Source of the DNA: Pomphorhynchus laevis
Lineage: Eukaryota; Acanthocephala; Palaeacanthocephala; Echinorhynchida; Pomphorhynchidae
Length of the DNA stretch: 64,000 bases
Assembly (NCBI GenBank): GCA_012934845.2
Contig: WNNJ02001598.1
Span: forward strand, 1-64,000
Direction of reading: 5' to 3'
A program made the position numbers and the translations under genes. Positions 34,001 through 44,274 of the stretch are shown here, in pieces. A model generated the notes under the pieces. That model had not been told where the DNA came from and made no database searches. It was given only the letters and a program-made list of their open reading frames with translations. The first letter of the stretch is position 1; each line of letters starts with the position of its first letter.

Positions 34001-35794
34001 TGCAAATTTCAACGGATTAATTAATTATAAGTATTAATTATTAATAATTAATAATTAATTATATGATATTATTAAGATGCTATAATTATATTTTGGCTAT
34101 AAGACTAAATGTATTTATTTTAATTATATTGACTATAAATTTATTAATATTATTTTGTCGAATAATATTAATGTTCGTACTAAAATCTTAGTTTTCAAGA
34201 TTAAACAGTGAGATAAAATATCTAATCGACTTTTCATGAAAAAAGTCGCTGAGATTGGTCGAAAGGTCAAATACATTATTACAGTTATCGTGTAGGTAAA
34301 ATGCATTTTGAAACTAATTTTTTTGCAAATTTTAATAAATTGAATGTTGATAATATTATAATAAAATAATAAATAATAATAATTAAATAATAATAATTAT
34401 CTAATCGACTTTTCATTAAAAAACTCTGAGATTGGTCGAAACGTTAAATAAATTATTACAGTTCTTGTGTGGAAAATATGCATTTTAAAACTAATTTATT
34501 TATTAATTTAAATAAATTAAATGTTGATAATATTATTAAAAAAATAATTAACAATTAATAAATTAAATTAAATAATTAACTAATCGACTTTTCATGAAAA
34601 AAGTCGCTGAGATTAGTCGAAACTACAAATAAATTATTACAGTTCTCGTGGATAAAATGCATTTTAAAACTAATTTATTAATTAATTTAAATAAATTGGA
34701 TGTTGATAATATTATAATTAAATAATAAAAAATAATTAATAATTTAAAAAAATAATCTAATCGACTTTTCATTGAAAAAGGGCTGAGATTGGTCGAAAGG
34801 TCAAATACATTATTACAGTTATCGTGGATAAAATGCATTTAAAAACTAATTTATTTATTAATTTTAATAAATTGAATGTTGATAATATTATAATAAAATA
34901 ATAAAAAATAATTAATAAATAAGAATTTTAATTAAATTATTTTATATTATTTCAATATAAATATTAATTTACTATTTTATTTATCTCAGTAAATCTTATT
35001 ATTCAGTTTGGAGTGGCATTTTTAATGGCCAATTCCTTTTACCCTTTTTGTGGTATCTCTAAAAGTTTATTACAGTATCTTTAAAAGTTTCAAAAATCAA
35101 ATTACCTTTTCTGCAAAGAATAGGCAGATTTTCATTGCAACGAACTGTTACAAACATTGGCAGTTCATGTGCCGTTAGAGAAATATCTAGTACTGGACAT
35201 TCCAATCTCTTACCCCTTTCATAAGAGTAACTAAATTTGGCAAAATCGTTTTCTTTCAGTATGACGTCATTGTTCCACGTAAGTCTACCTATTAAGAAAC
35301 ATATATAATCGAATATTTTAATCTATAAACACTACCGTTTTGCAATGATATCCCGATAATAATTTTACTTCTTTCACTTTGCGATTGCGATAAAGATTTA
35401 TTTTCACTGTGTATTATCCAATTAAGAACTTCTGAGAATTCTTCTGCATTATGAAGAATTGCCAACGTGCCGTTCTTACGCTCACAGTGAATTGCAGCGT
35501 TATGATAGGAACCTGTTGGTAATAGGTCTTTCGAAGTATTAGTTAACCATCGTAATTCTTCAAGTTTGACAGATGATCGGAAGAAACAGGATCCATTATA
35601 GTAGAAACTATTTGGCATATGACATTCTAAACAAAATAGCTTCATTCGAATTCAAAATGTTTCAAAGGATTACTTTTTAATTGCTGAAGTCGCAATTCAA
35701 TCAACATTTTCAAAGACTCAACCACGTCCAATATTCCTAAAGTAAAACTGATTAAGGCAAAAAATCTATAAACGAATTTTACAAGTATATCCAT
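31087..35794 (-). CDS. C-type lectin / EGF / single-pass membrane protein, five exons
   Basis: Exons (minus): 35674-35794, 35336-35626, 35106-35288, 33541-33651 and 31087-31169. All have GT-AG borders; the first four junctions are phase 1. Exon 1: MDILVKFVYRFFALISFTLG, a signal peptide. Exons 2-3: long-form C-type lectin domain starting CHMPNSFYYNGSC, with the core AAIHC, NGRLTWNNDVILKEND, RLEC, VRCNENLPILC. The usual EPN/QPD sugar-binding motif is not evident. Exon 4: one EGF domain, C-x4-C-x4-C-x8-C-x-C-x8-C. Exon 5: transmembrane helix LSGLIIILTVLLVTFV. A cytoplasmic tail must follow; a candidate lies at 28378-28668. Two introns are only 47 bp; the others (1.45, 2.37, 2.4 kb) are full of repeats. 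Likely a surface recognition or adhesion receptor, by inference from its domains. Confidence 0.75.
31180..32640. other. Intron sequence of the lectin gene
   Basis: AT-rich. A short inverted pair (GGAATTAATGTTAATTTTAT / AATTCCATATATTTAT) near 31500 is the only structure noticed. Confidence 0.4.
32650..33370 (-). mobile_element. Naiad 3' fragments, two overlapping copies, in the lectin intron
   Basis: On the minus strand, a thumb end (33180-33370) is followed by a 3' block at 33000-33090 (CTGCTATATTGGG, GAAA, CCTAATGA). A second, more changed block lies at 32860-32950, where GAAA is AAAA and CTGTTATGTTA pairs with TAACATAGCAG in a long hairpin. The terminus (TAGATTCACTTAGCTGATC) lies at about 32680. 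Same strand as the host gene, inside the intron before the membrane exon. Confidence 0.65.
33880..33965. repeat. Short local repeat, ATTATCATATTATCATATT type
   Basis: TATCATAT repeats several times between two near-copies of GATACGATTATCCA and ATGATACGAT. Simple slippage repeat in an intron. Confidence 0.6.
34217..34925. repeat. 179-bp tandem satellite, four units, in the lectin intron
   Basis: TCTAATCGACTTTT (or its variant) starts at 34221, 34400, 34579 and 34756, giving steps of 179, 179 and 177 bp. Each unit opens with a hairpin: CGACTTTT/AAAAGTCG in units 1 and 3, decayed in 2 and 4. This is followed by CTGAGATTGGTCGAAA and a run ending ATTACAGTT, then an AT-rich half. There is no coding. 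The length is close to the 29-kb hammerhead monomer, but the sequence is different. Confidence 0.8.
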
Positions 35795-35799
35795 TGAAC

Positions 35800-38095
35800 A
35801 TACGTAAATAATCATTGCACAAGAACTGCGAACTCAACTATAACTAGTTTTGACATCGTACTTTATGATTTTTTAATATATAATTTATTATAGGTATTCC
35901 TAATTCTACTTTTTAATTAATGATTATCAATTAATTTTCGCATTTTATAATTTTATATAAAATGACATCAAAATTGAAAAATTAAAATGACGAAATTTTA
36001 GTAAAAAATAAAAACTTTGTAGCAGGTAACTATTTATTTGTAAAATAAATTAGTTTATAAAATTTTATATAGTTGAGAATTGCTTTTTCATAAAAGTAAA
36101 TTTAGACATAATAATGTGAATTATAAACACGGGAAAATACTTAATTAAAGTTAGAGAAGCTTTCGACTGTAACGTCCTAACTGAGTCAAAAATATAAAAT
36201 AGTATTTTAGAATATATGTTGATAATGCAAATGGCACGTGTGAATCAAAATAATCTCCTTGTGATATAATCTTAAAAAAGTCATCATTTTGATATTTTAA
36301 TATTATTTTTACAAATCACTTGCGGTATATTAAAAACGATCCTAGGTAAATCACTATCAACAGAATATACCTGATCTTGTTTCCTGTAACTTTAATGATT
36401 TGGTGTTCATTATTACACAAAGAAAAACGATTATCCAGATCATCGAAACTAAATGCAAAATGAATAAAATTAATTTAATTCATAAAAAATATCATCATCG
36501 AAACTAAATACGAAATGAATTTAATAAATTTAATTCATAAAAATATTTAGATTACAAAATTTAAATATATTTGTTAAACTTTAAAACCAGTTCATAATCG
36601 AAACTAAATGCAAAATGGGTTAAATTAATTTCATTCATTTAAAAATGTTTAAGTTAAAATTTAAATATTTATTAAACTTTTAAACTTTGGTTACAAAAAT
36701 CTTATGTAACGAGAAAACATATTTTAGAAATTAGTGTAAAATAAAAATTTGTTCAAAGATATTTAAATTCGTAACTAATGCAATTGAATACGAAAATACA
36801 AACATAATATCGTTGTTAAACTTAAGTTTAAGTCATCGAAATATAGAACTTAAAAATATCTTATTCAATGAAGTAAGAAAATAAGCAGTTTAAATTAGAT
36901 TGTTGATGTAGTTAAATTACAAAATGGTTTTATACAAAAATGTGACATATACAGTTGGACAAAAACTTAAATCACATAATCATTGAAAAATATGAAAAAT
37001 AGTATCAACGAAAAGTTAGGTAATCCATACAGTCATACTCAGCTTCAAATATCATGAAGGGATATCCCTGGGCAACATCACAGAGTAGAGGATAATTGAT
37101 GAGATGACACAAGATGTTAAGTGAGTTTATAACTGAGTCTACGTACTTTATACCTTATTTCATTATTTATTTTTTATTTAGCATTATCATTTTATTTAGC
37201 ATTAATTATTAAATAATAATTAATTATTTTCTTAATTAATTAATATTTAAGAAACAAAATATTTTATAAATTAATGAACATTAATAGTTGCTCTGTTACA
37301 ATTAATGGATCTAATTTTTGAAAAATTTATTAAATACAATATTAAAGGGATTATTGTGATATAGCGATTTAAGTACTATATATTAACATATTATTCTTTT
37401 AATGTTTAAAATGAATTAGTTTATTAATTTATAATTAAAAAATACGTTAATAAAAGAATAACTAATTTAGTAATTAAATAATAATTTAATAATTATAAAA
37501 TAATTATATAATATATAAATATATTTGTTAAACTTTTAAACCAGATCATAATCGAAACTAAATGCAAATGGGTTAAATTAATTTCATTCATTTAAAAATA
37601 TTTAAGTTAAAAAATAATAGAATAATAAAAAATAGAATAATAAAATAATTAGATTATATAAATTAAATATATAATTCGAATATCTTGCCTGCTTTTGAAC
37701 TTATATTCCATGTTATATATAGAAAGTTATTTGCTTATTAACTAATAAATAAGAAAGCCTTGAGATTATAAAGTTCAAAGAATCATTCAGTAAAATGACC
37801 TGATTCTAATATTTTTGTTAAAATATTTCTTGATATCTTCCAATTATAGAAATATCAGGTATATAGTACATGTCGGTAATAAAACAATATATGTTGATGT
37901 AGACATGTATAAATTTCTGCTTTGATTGACATTTTACATTCGTAAATTATATATTTCATTAAATCATTAATTTCATTATATGTATAAGTTCACAAGTATA
38001 CAAGTAAATATAATATTATAAAAATCAATGACAAAAATAATTTAATTTCACTAATATCTGGTACAAGTATTTATAAGTATAAATACTTATAACCT
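35800..38095. other. AT-rich intergenic region upstream of the lectin gene
   Basis: It contains dispersed copies of ATCGAAACTAAATGCAAA and GGGTTAAATTAATTTCATTC at 36445, 36490, 36595 and 37550, a short uncharacterised repeat. At 37128-37145 the minus strand has a lone Naiad terminus (GTAGACTCAGTTATAAAC). The lectin promoter should lie near 35800-36000 but I see no clear box. Confidence 0.45.
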
Positions 38096-38104
38096 TATAA
38101 ATAC

Positions 38105-38262
38105 TTATTGGACCGCGTAACAATGCACTCTATCACTTTACATGCTATGCATGTAAGACTTACTGGTCGGTAACTTGAGGCAAGGTCTCGGTTGCCTTTC
38201 TTAAATAGTGGTCCGATAATTGATTTCCTCCAGTCAGAGGGAATAGTACTGACTGTAACAGT
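38105..38262 (-). mobile_element. LINE reverse transcriptase scrap
   Basis: The minus translation reads IPSDWRKSIIGPLFKKGNRD, then SSYRPVSLTCIACKVIECIV. This is the classic 'W...I.P.FKKGDR...YRPISLT....K..E' block before the LINE palm. No stop in this short piece; no other domain is present. Confidence 0.8.
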
Positions 38263-38497
38263 AAATACTTATATTTATCTGGTAATAGTATTATCAGGTA
38301 AAATTATTTATAAGTGAACGATCATTCACTAAGCAATATCACAACAAATGATTTATAAAGAATTACCAATTAATTAATATATAATATTAAATAAATCTTG
38401 TGAATTGTGTGATAATTCGCAAAAATAGTTTGATTCCAAAAATTAGTTTGAAAAAATTTAGTTCGAAGAAATTAGTTTGATTCCAAAAGTTACTATA

Positions 38498-38525
38498 TTT
38501 CGATAGCTCCTGCTATCATCTTCAG
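38498..38525 (-). ncRNA. Hammerhead ribozyme core, single copy
   Basis: CTGAAGA, then T and GATAGC-AGGA-GCTATC (six perfect pairs), then GAAA and TATAG. The core is intact. Helix II differs entirely from the 29-kb array, yet pairs perfectly. Nearby repeats of TTAGTTTGATTCC belong to the same element. Confidence 0.65.
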
Positions 38526-38529
38526 AAAC

Positions 38530-40260
38530 AAATGACTAATGCTTTAATTATAAAAATATTTAATTATAAATGCTTTAATATAAAAATTTCTCAAATGATA
38601 CCAATCCGCGTAAATGTTTGTAATCATATAAGCCCGACACGAAAGAAAGATGAAGAACACTGCTAGATGCCATTTTTAATATAAAAATGTTTTAATTATA
38701 AATGCTTTTATACAAAAAGGTATTAATCAAAAGTACAATCATTACTATCTGCCCTCACATAAATTAAAAGTAAGAAATTGGTAAGATTAGTATTTAATAT
38801 AAGTGAGTAAAATATTTTAGAATCTTTAAGTATAAAACTTAAATTTTTATACAGTTCAAAATATTTTAATACACAAAATCCAATTTACAAAATAAAATCC
38901 AATTTAATAGCAAAATATTTAATGATTAAAATCTAATTCTTTTTCGACGTCGATAAAAGTCAAGTTACAGATCGTACTCGCAGCACAAACTCAGTGTTTC
39001 TAATGAGAAATTACAGCAAATTTTTGTATTTGCTAATAGTTATACATACATTGATAGTTTTTCATTTTCTAATACGTTATTCTAAGTAATTTGTTAACAA
39101 CAGCTGTTTGTATTTCAAATCCGAACGAATATATTATTAAAGCAAATTTTTTATTTGATAATATTTCCTTGGAGGTATGTAAGTGAATATTTAAAAAGTC
39201 ACCTGCTGCTATATCTTTATACCGTAAAATGCTATATTCAACATTTGAACAACTTTAAGTTCCCTGTTTTGTATCAGCTGTACAAGAAAATCGAGCTACC
39301 GTTTTGTTTCATAATAAACGAAGGCTCTTAGACTAAGAGATTTTAGTGTAAAAGCAAAAAATGCTTTGTAATTTTTCTCGATAAAAACAAGAGCTTGTTA
39401 TTTCGATATACTCTTATGTACAAAAACTATAAGCTTTGATATGAATTATTTAAATATAATAGCAATTAAAAATATGATACGTTTACACACTCCATACAAC
39501 AATTTTTAAATTCATAAAATATTAATAGAAGCAGTAAAATAAACACTTAATTAGTTTTGTTTAAGTAAAACTTAACGGAAATCCAATTAAAAATTAAATA
39601 ATTTATTTTAATTTAGGATATTAATTTTATATATTTACTTTATTTCTCTTCTGGATTAGAGAAAATTAAAATGATCAATCTAAGCAATCTCAATAACGGA
39701 AATTTCAATATTGGCTTTCACAGTAATTATTTTCACAATAAATTAAAAATAAATATTTTAAATAATATGGTTTTATTTTGAACTATATCAATTACTAAGG
39801 GGTCAAACTATTTCAAATTTTTAATCAATTAATTCTAAAATGAGACGTTTCAACTATCTTCAAAAAATATATTATTAAATATTATTATATCATAATATTA
39901 TAACATGATAAACAATATAATATTGTAATATTTATAATATTCATAAGTTTATTATAAAAAAATATAATTTTAAGTGCAGCATTTGTCAAATTTTAAAAAC
40001 TTAGAAAACATAAATTTCTTAAAAAATAGCAAATGTAGGAAATACAGAAATAAAAAAATTGTAATTTTTATATCATGTTCTATTTGATATAAAAAGGTAA
40101 TGTAGTAGACTATATACTGTTAAGCGACTATGCTCTTTGTCTTCAATTAATGAGAACAGTTCGATGATCAGATGCATATACCTTAATTACACTTTTTATA
40201 GTCACAAGTATACAGTCCTTATTTTTGAAATAAAACTAATTTATTTACTAATTTTTTAAT
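38530..40260. other. AT-rich intergenic region
   Basis: No gene, RNA or transposon end that I can support. Confidence 0.5.
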
Positions 40261-40269
40261 ATTACCATT

Positions 40270-40360
40270 TAAATAATTATTGAAGCTGGATCGAAGAAAA
40301 GAAGAAATCTTTTATTGATATTTCGCTAACCTCTATTAGCATCTTCAGAAAATTACATTA
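40270..40360 (-). repeat. Half copy of the 180-bp hammerhead repeat
   Basis: The minus strand has an intact core at 40321-40348: CTGAAGA, T, GCTAAT-AGAG-GTTAGC (last pair U-G), GAAA, TATC. It is followed by TTTCTTCTTTTCTTCGATCC. There is no second arm and no tandem partner. Confidence 0.6.
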
Positions 40361-40439
40361 AAAAGTTTTACTTGAAAACGTTTTCATCACAACAACAATA
40401 ATAATTTAGTTTAAGTTGCAAATGAGTGGCAACTGCACG

Positions 40440-41447
40440 CTTACAAGTTCACTAAGTAAAAAAACAGCAAAAGTCAAGCAGATAAATTGTTTAAATGTTA
40501 TCGGATTTGTCGTTTGAAGCACGGCAGGGAAGTTAATTGGCGTATATGAATGGGCAGATGATTCCACGAGAGAGGAGCAGCCACAAGGAAAGAACGAAAG
40601 CCAAAAGAGGTAGAGTAGTTTGAGACATGTAAAAGAAAGGATTACGGGAATGCAAAGAACAGTAAACAGAACGAAAATTGTCGAGAAATGGAAGGTTGAG
40701 GAATGAAGGAGTAGGAAAAGTTACAAGGCAGAAAACAATGAGAAGAAGACGATTTTGAACACGAGAGTAAATGGTAGGCTAAACGAGAGAAGCAAGATGG
40801 TGGGATGTATGATCGAAACGACAAAGAAGGAGGAGAATTCGGACGACTGCGTTAACGATGCGTTGTAGTGGAAGAATAGTGGATTCAGGTGAGTTGGAAA
40901 ATATACTAAGACAGTAATCAAGTCTTGAAAACATGAGAGAAGGTATGAGAGTCATACATGAAGGGAAATTGATAAATCTACGAATTTGACGGAGGTTGCG
41001 GAGAATCAAGGTAGATGAGCGTACTTTATTTCTAACGAAAGGTTTAAGCGAAAGTCGGTTATCGAAATGGACGCCTAAGAAATCGAGATTGTCAACGATA
41101 GGAAGAATTGTAGAATTTAATCATACGGAGGGAGGTTCTAAGCCGGGGCGTTGAGGAAGAATCCAACTTATTTTGGATTTATAAGGATTCGGAGTAAGAC
41201 GAATAGAAAAAAAGATGATTGCAAATTGAGGCAAGACAGTTGGAAGCAGAAACACTAAGATCATGAATACGATAAGTAGATGCATTAGCGTAGATAATTA
41301 TGTCATCAGCAAATTGCATAACATGGAAATTAAATGTATGAGAGATAGAAGACAAATCACCGAGAAGAAGAGAGAAAGCATAGGGCCTAATACGAAGTCT
41401 TGTGGAACACCGGACGGGGTCGAAGAAGGCCACTTTGAAATGTAAAA
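40440..41447 (-). mobile_element. LINE 3' half (reverse transcriptase to end)
   Basis: On the minus strand: SGVPQDFVLG, FHVMQFADDIIIYANAST (catalytic FADD), then NLDFLGVHFDNRLSLKPFV, SRLDYCLSIFSNSPE and RIVNAVVRILL in the end domain. Frame changes are present. It matches the 14.77-17.05 kb element over the shared GVPQD region, so it is the same family and is 5'-truncated at 41447. The G+C is much higher than the flanks. Confidence 0.75.
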
Positions 41448-41459
41448 GATTTTATTTTT

Positions 41460-42295
41460 GCTTTAACAAAAATATAAAATACAATTAAATAAATCAAATT
41501 TTAATTATAAATTATCTCCATTGAAATATTTAATAATCAATTAGTAAACGGCTATATACAGCCTAAATAATTATTTATATATAATTAATAATGAAATTAA
41601 TCATATATTAAAATAACTAATTATATTATAAATAGATTTATTAATTATAATTATTTAATAATTATAATTAATATACTAAGTATAATAATGGCTGACTGAG
41701 ATGCATTGCAGGGTACATAAAACTCTATACGTTAATATATTATACATGATGATAAATATTATAATATAATAATATATAATATTATTTTTATATAATATTA
41801 TATATTAATAAAATATATATTTAATTATATAATATTATTATGATTAATTATTATTAATTATTATATATAATTATTTATTATATATAAATTATATTTATAA
41901 TTATTTATTCGATTGTAAATAATAAATTAGGAAACAATTCTTTATACAAAAAGTAAATAATATTTCAATAAGGTCTAAATAATTTCAAGAAAGCTTTTTA
42001 AGAACTTACATTTCATTTTTCAGTAAATTATTTTCGTTAACTGTTGATTCGTGAACAACACATTTTTAATGAAAATCGTGTTGAAATCAATTTTATAAAT
42101 CAGTATTATTCTATTGTAGAAAAATCGTATTTTCATTGAATATTTTTAAATATGTACTTTATATTTGATGTCATTTTTGAGGTCGAATTCTTTCATTTTA
42201 GATCAGGTTTATTATTTAGGATCAATCTCCCTACTCTTGAAATTTAATGTTTAATTTTGTAAAATAGTTTTTGAAATTTATCCATCCTGATTTAA
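41460..42295. other. AT-rich spacer
   Basis: Runs of ATTA/TAAT from 41500 to 41900; nothing else seen. Confidence 0.5.
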
Positions 42296-42299
42296 AATA

Positions 42300-42590
42300 T
42301 TCAGGAACGATCAGGTAAAATGGAAAGACGAAATTATTTTGATATACTGCTAGTAACTACTAGCATCTTCAGAAATTAAAAAGTTGCTTTTTAATTAAAT
42401 AAATAATTATTATTAATAATAATCAAATATTATTTTCGGTAATATCGAAAAATATTATAAGTTGCTTTTAATTAATCAAACAAGTTAATTAAAAGCAAGT
42501 TTTTAATTTCTGAAGATGCTAGTAGTTACTAGCGAAGTATCAAAATAATTTTATCTTTTAATTTTACCTCATCGTTCCTGAATATTTTAA
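42300..42590. repeat. Foldback hammerhead repeat, second family
   Basis: Arms of about 125 bp (42300-42400 and 42490-42590) mirror each other around an AT-rich centre. The plus arm has CTGAAGA at 42510-42516, helix II GCTAGT-AGTT-ACTAGC (perfect) and GAAG, where GAAA is expected. The minus arm has CTGAAGA and the same helix II, but the GAAA strand is lost. Ends read TTCAGGAACGAT / ATCGTTCCTGAA. Confidence 0.7.
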
Positions 42591-42744
42591 AAATATATTT
42601 TCGTTGATTATATTTCATTTCTGATATATTTCATCCTTCTTTATAATGAACATGTTTAGTTCAAAAGTTTAACATCTACAGTATTTCACATCATGTGCTT
42701 ATATAAGAAGATTGTCGAGAATCTAATTTTACAACACAACTACT

Positions 42745-43149
42745 TTAATAGGTGTATAATTGGCTCATCCGGAGGAAAAATGATTCTCTACAACAGAAAT
42801 TTATCTGCTGCAAGAACATATTTTTTACCGGATCAGTTAAACACGACAATATATGCATTTTTGCATAATTAGTAAATATAAAAGATAAAATCAATGTCAT
42901 TCTATTTATAAAAAGAAGACTATCAGCAATATTGCTTAATACTCCTGCTAGTTCATCGCCTGCTATAATTTGCTTACGCAATGAAACCAACTGAAGAAAT
43001 TTAGCGCTCGGAATATATTCCAGTAAAATACCATCAGCAATTATATTATTTACACTAGCTACGAATATCACAATAATACAGCTATAGTAGTAGTTGGCGA
43101 CGGTTGCAACAAAGTTGGTACAACAGAAATTGATTAACATAGAACACAA
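42745..43149 (-). other. Open frame of 134 codons, hydrophobic, uncertain
   Basis: Two or three hydrophobic stretches (SCIIVIFVASVNNIIADGIL, FINRMTLILSFIFTN). It starts on the ATG that overlaps the start of the plus-strand gene at 43149. G+C is slightly raised. It could be a membrane-protein exon or chance; both starts cannot easily serve separate genes. Confidence 0.2.
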
Positions 43150-44135
43150 TGCATAGGCGTGCTCGATCGCTTTCCAGATTTAATCAAAGTGAAGATATCT
43201 ATGAACGCGAAGGAAGCGTATTCTCTACAAAACTGTCTGTTCGCCAACCAAGCATTTATAATAGATCGGCTTCGATCGGACCAGAACGTCGAGATATACC
43301 TTTAAGCTTTTATGATGGACCTAGATTAAGACGAAGAGCTCATTCTGTTGAGCCATACTTTGTAAGAAGCACATCGTACATTCCGCTAAGGGCAACCACA
43401 CCATATCGACCTTATTCACTATGTGATATTGATTATTACGATCGATTCAACGAGAGACTTCGCGAACCTACATACCATCACAGATATCCATATGTACGCC
43501 CATCAGATACATATGTTTCCAGATATCTTACCACCATCGATCGCTTAGGGCGAGTTAACGAACGCATGCGGGAATTAGATTATATGAGATCGCTTCGTGC
43601 GCTAAGACTTCATACGCCTACAAATTTGTATAAATGGTCCAGCAGTCCTTGGGAATGGTTAAGTTCTGCAAGAGACGATGTTCACCTAACACTACAATCT
43701 CGTATTCCGGGTGGTTTACGAGGATACCAAATAAGCAATCCTCGAGATTATTATGGTAGATCGTTTGTAAATATGGAAACGAATAGTGTTGACAGAGTGC
43801 GTTCGAGATACAACTATTTAGGACATAATGTAGATCAAAAACCAAGCGCATGGAATGCTGAAGATCAAGTAGAAACTGGACAAAATTTACTAGACTTAAA
43901 TGATAGCACCTTGTCCAACATTTACGAGTCGTTAAATCTGGTAGATAACTCGAGAGAGAATCTTTTGATGGATCGAGTCGGCATAGTACCGAGATTCCAT
44001 TATATGAGCAGTGATTTTATGCGTACAAAATTTTCAACTGATCATTCAAAGCGAATTCTCAATGATTTTAAACGAATGAAGGACAATACCATGGCACGAT
44101 TGTCAACACCTTGGTATCTCACTCAGTTTTCATAA
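43149..44135 (+). CDS. Arg/Tyr-rich orphan protein, 328 residues
   Basis: A single open exon. An in-frame TAG at 43140-43142 fixes ATG 43149 as the first possible start, and there is an A at -3. A splice acceptor (AACATAG) just before would also fit a 5' untranslated intron. The protein is basic, rich in Arg, Tyr and Ser. It has basophilic-kinase-like sites (RARSLSR at 4-10, NRSAS at 38-42, RRRAHSVEP at 61-69), repeated Tyr-Arg stretches (YRPYSLCDIDYYDRF) and a Trp cluster (KWSSSPWEW, 162-170). There is no signal peptide, membrane segment or known domain. The composition recalls cytoskeletal or myofibril-associated proteins of invertebrates, but I found no diagnostic motif. G+C is well above the surroundings, and AATAAA at 44258 supports a real transcript. 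Confidence 0.7.
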   Translation: MHRRARSLSRFNQSEDIYEREGSVFSTKLSVRQPSIYNRSASIGPERRDIPLSFYDGPRLRRRAHSVEPYFVRSTSYIPLRATTPYRPYSLCDIDYYDRFNERLREPTYHHRYPYVRPSDTYVSRYLTTIDRLGRVNERMRELDYMRSLRALRLHTPTNLYKWSSSPWEWLSSARDDVHLTLQSRIPGGLRGYQISNPRDYYGRSFVNMETNSVDRVRSRYNYLGHNVDQKPSAWNAEDQVETGQNLLDLNDSTLSNIYESLNLVDNSRENLLMDRVGIVPRFHYMSSDFMRTKFSTDHSKRILNDFKRMKDNTMARLSTPWYLTQFS

Positions 44136-44257
44136 TTTCAATTCAGTCACCAATTTAGAGAACGATGTGTTTACACTGAGAAGTAAATTTCTTAGGCTTA
44201 CTTATCCAAGTTTCTGAAATTTAATGTTAAATAGATAATCGTTATTTTAAATAGAAT

Positions 44258-44263
44258 AATAAA
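44258..44263 (+). terminator. Polyadenylation signal AATAAA
   Basis: About 120 bp after the stop of the Arg/Tyr-rich gene, in AT-rich DNA. Confidence 0.4.
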
Positions 44264-44274
44264 CATCTTCTTCA

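Noticed and set aside
34217-34925. Hammerhead in the 179-bp satellite
   Set aside because: CTGAGATTGGTCGAAA has the right words close together but leaves no room for helix II, and no CUGANGA is present.
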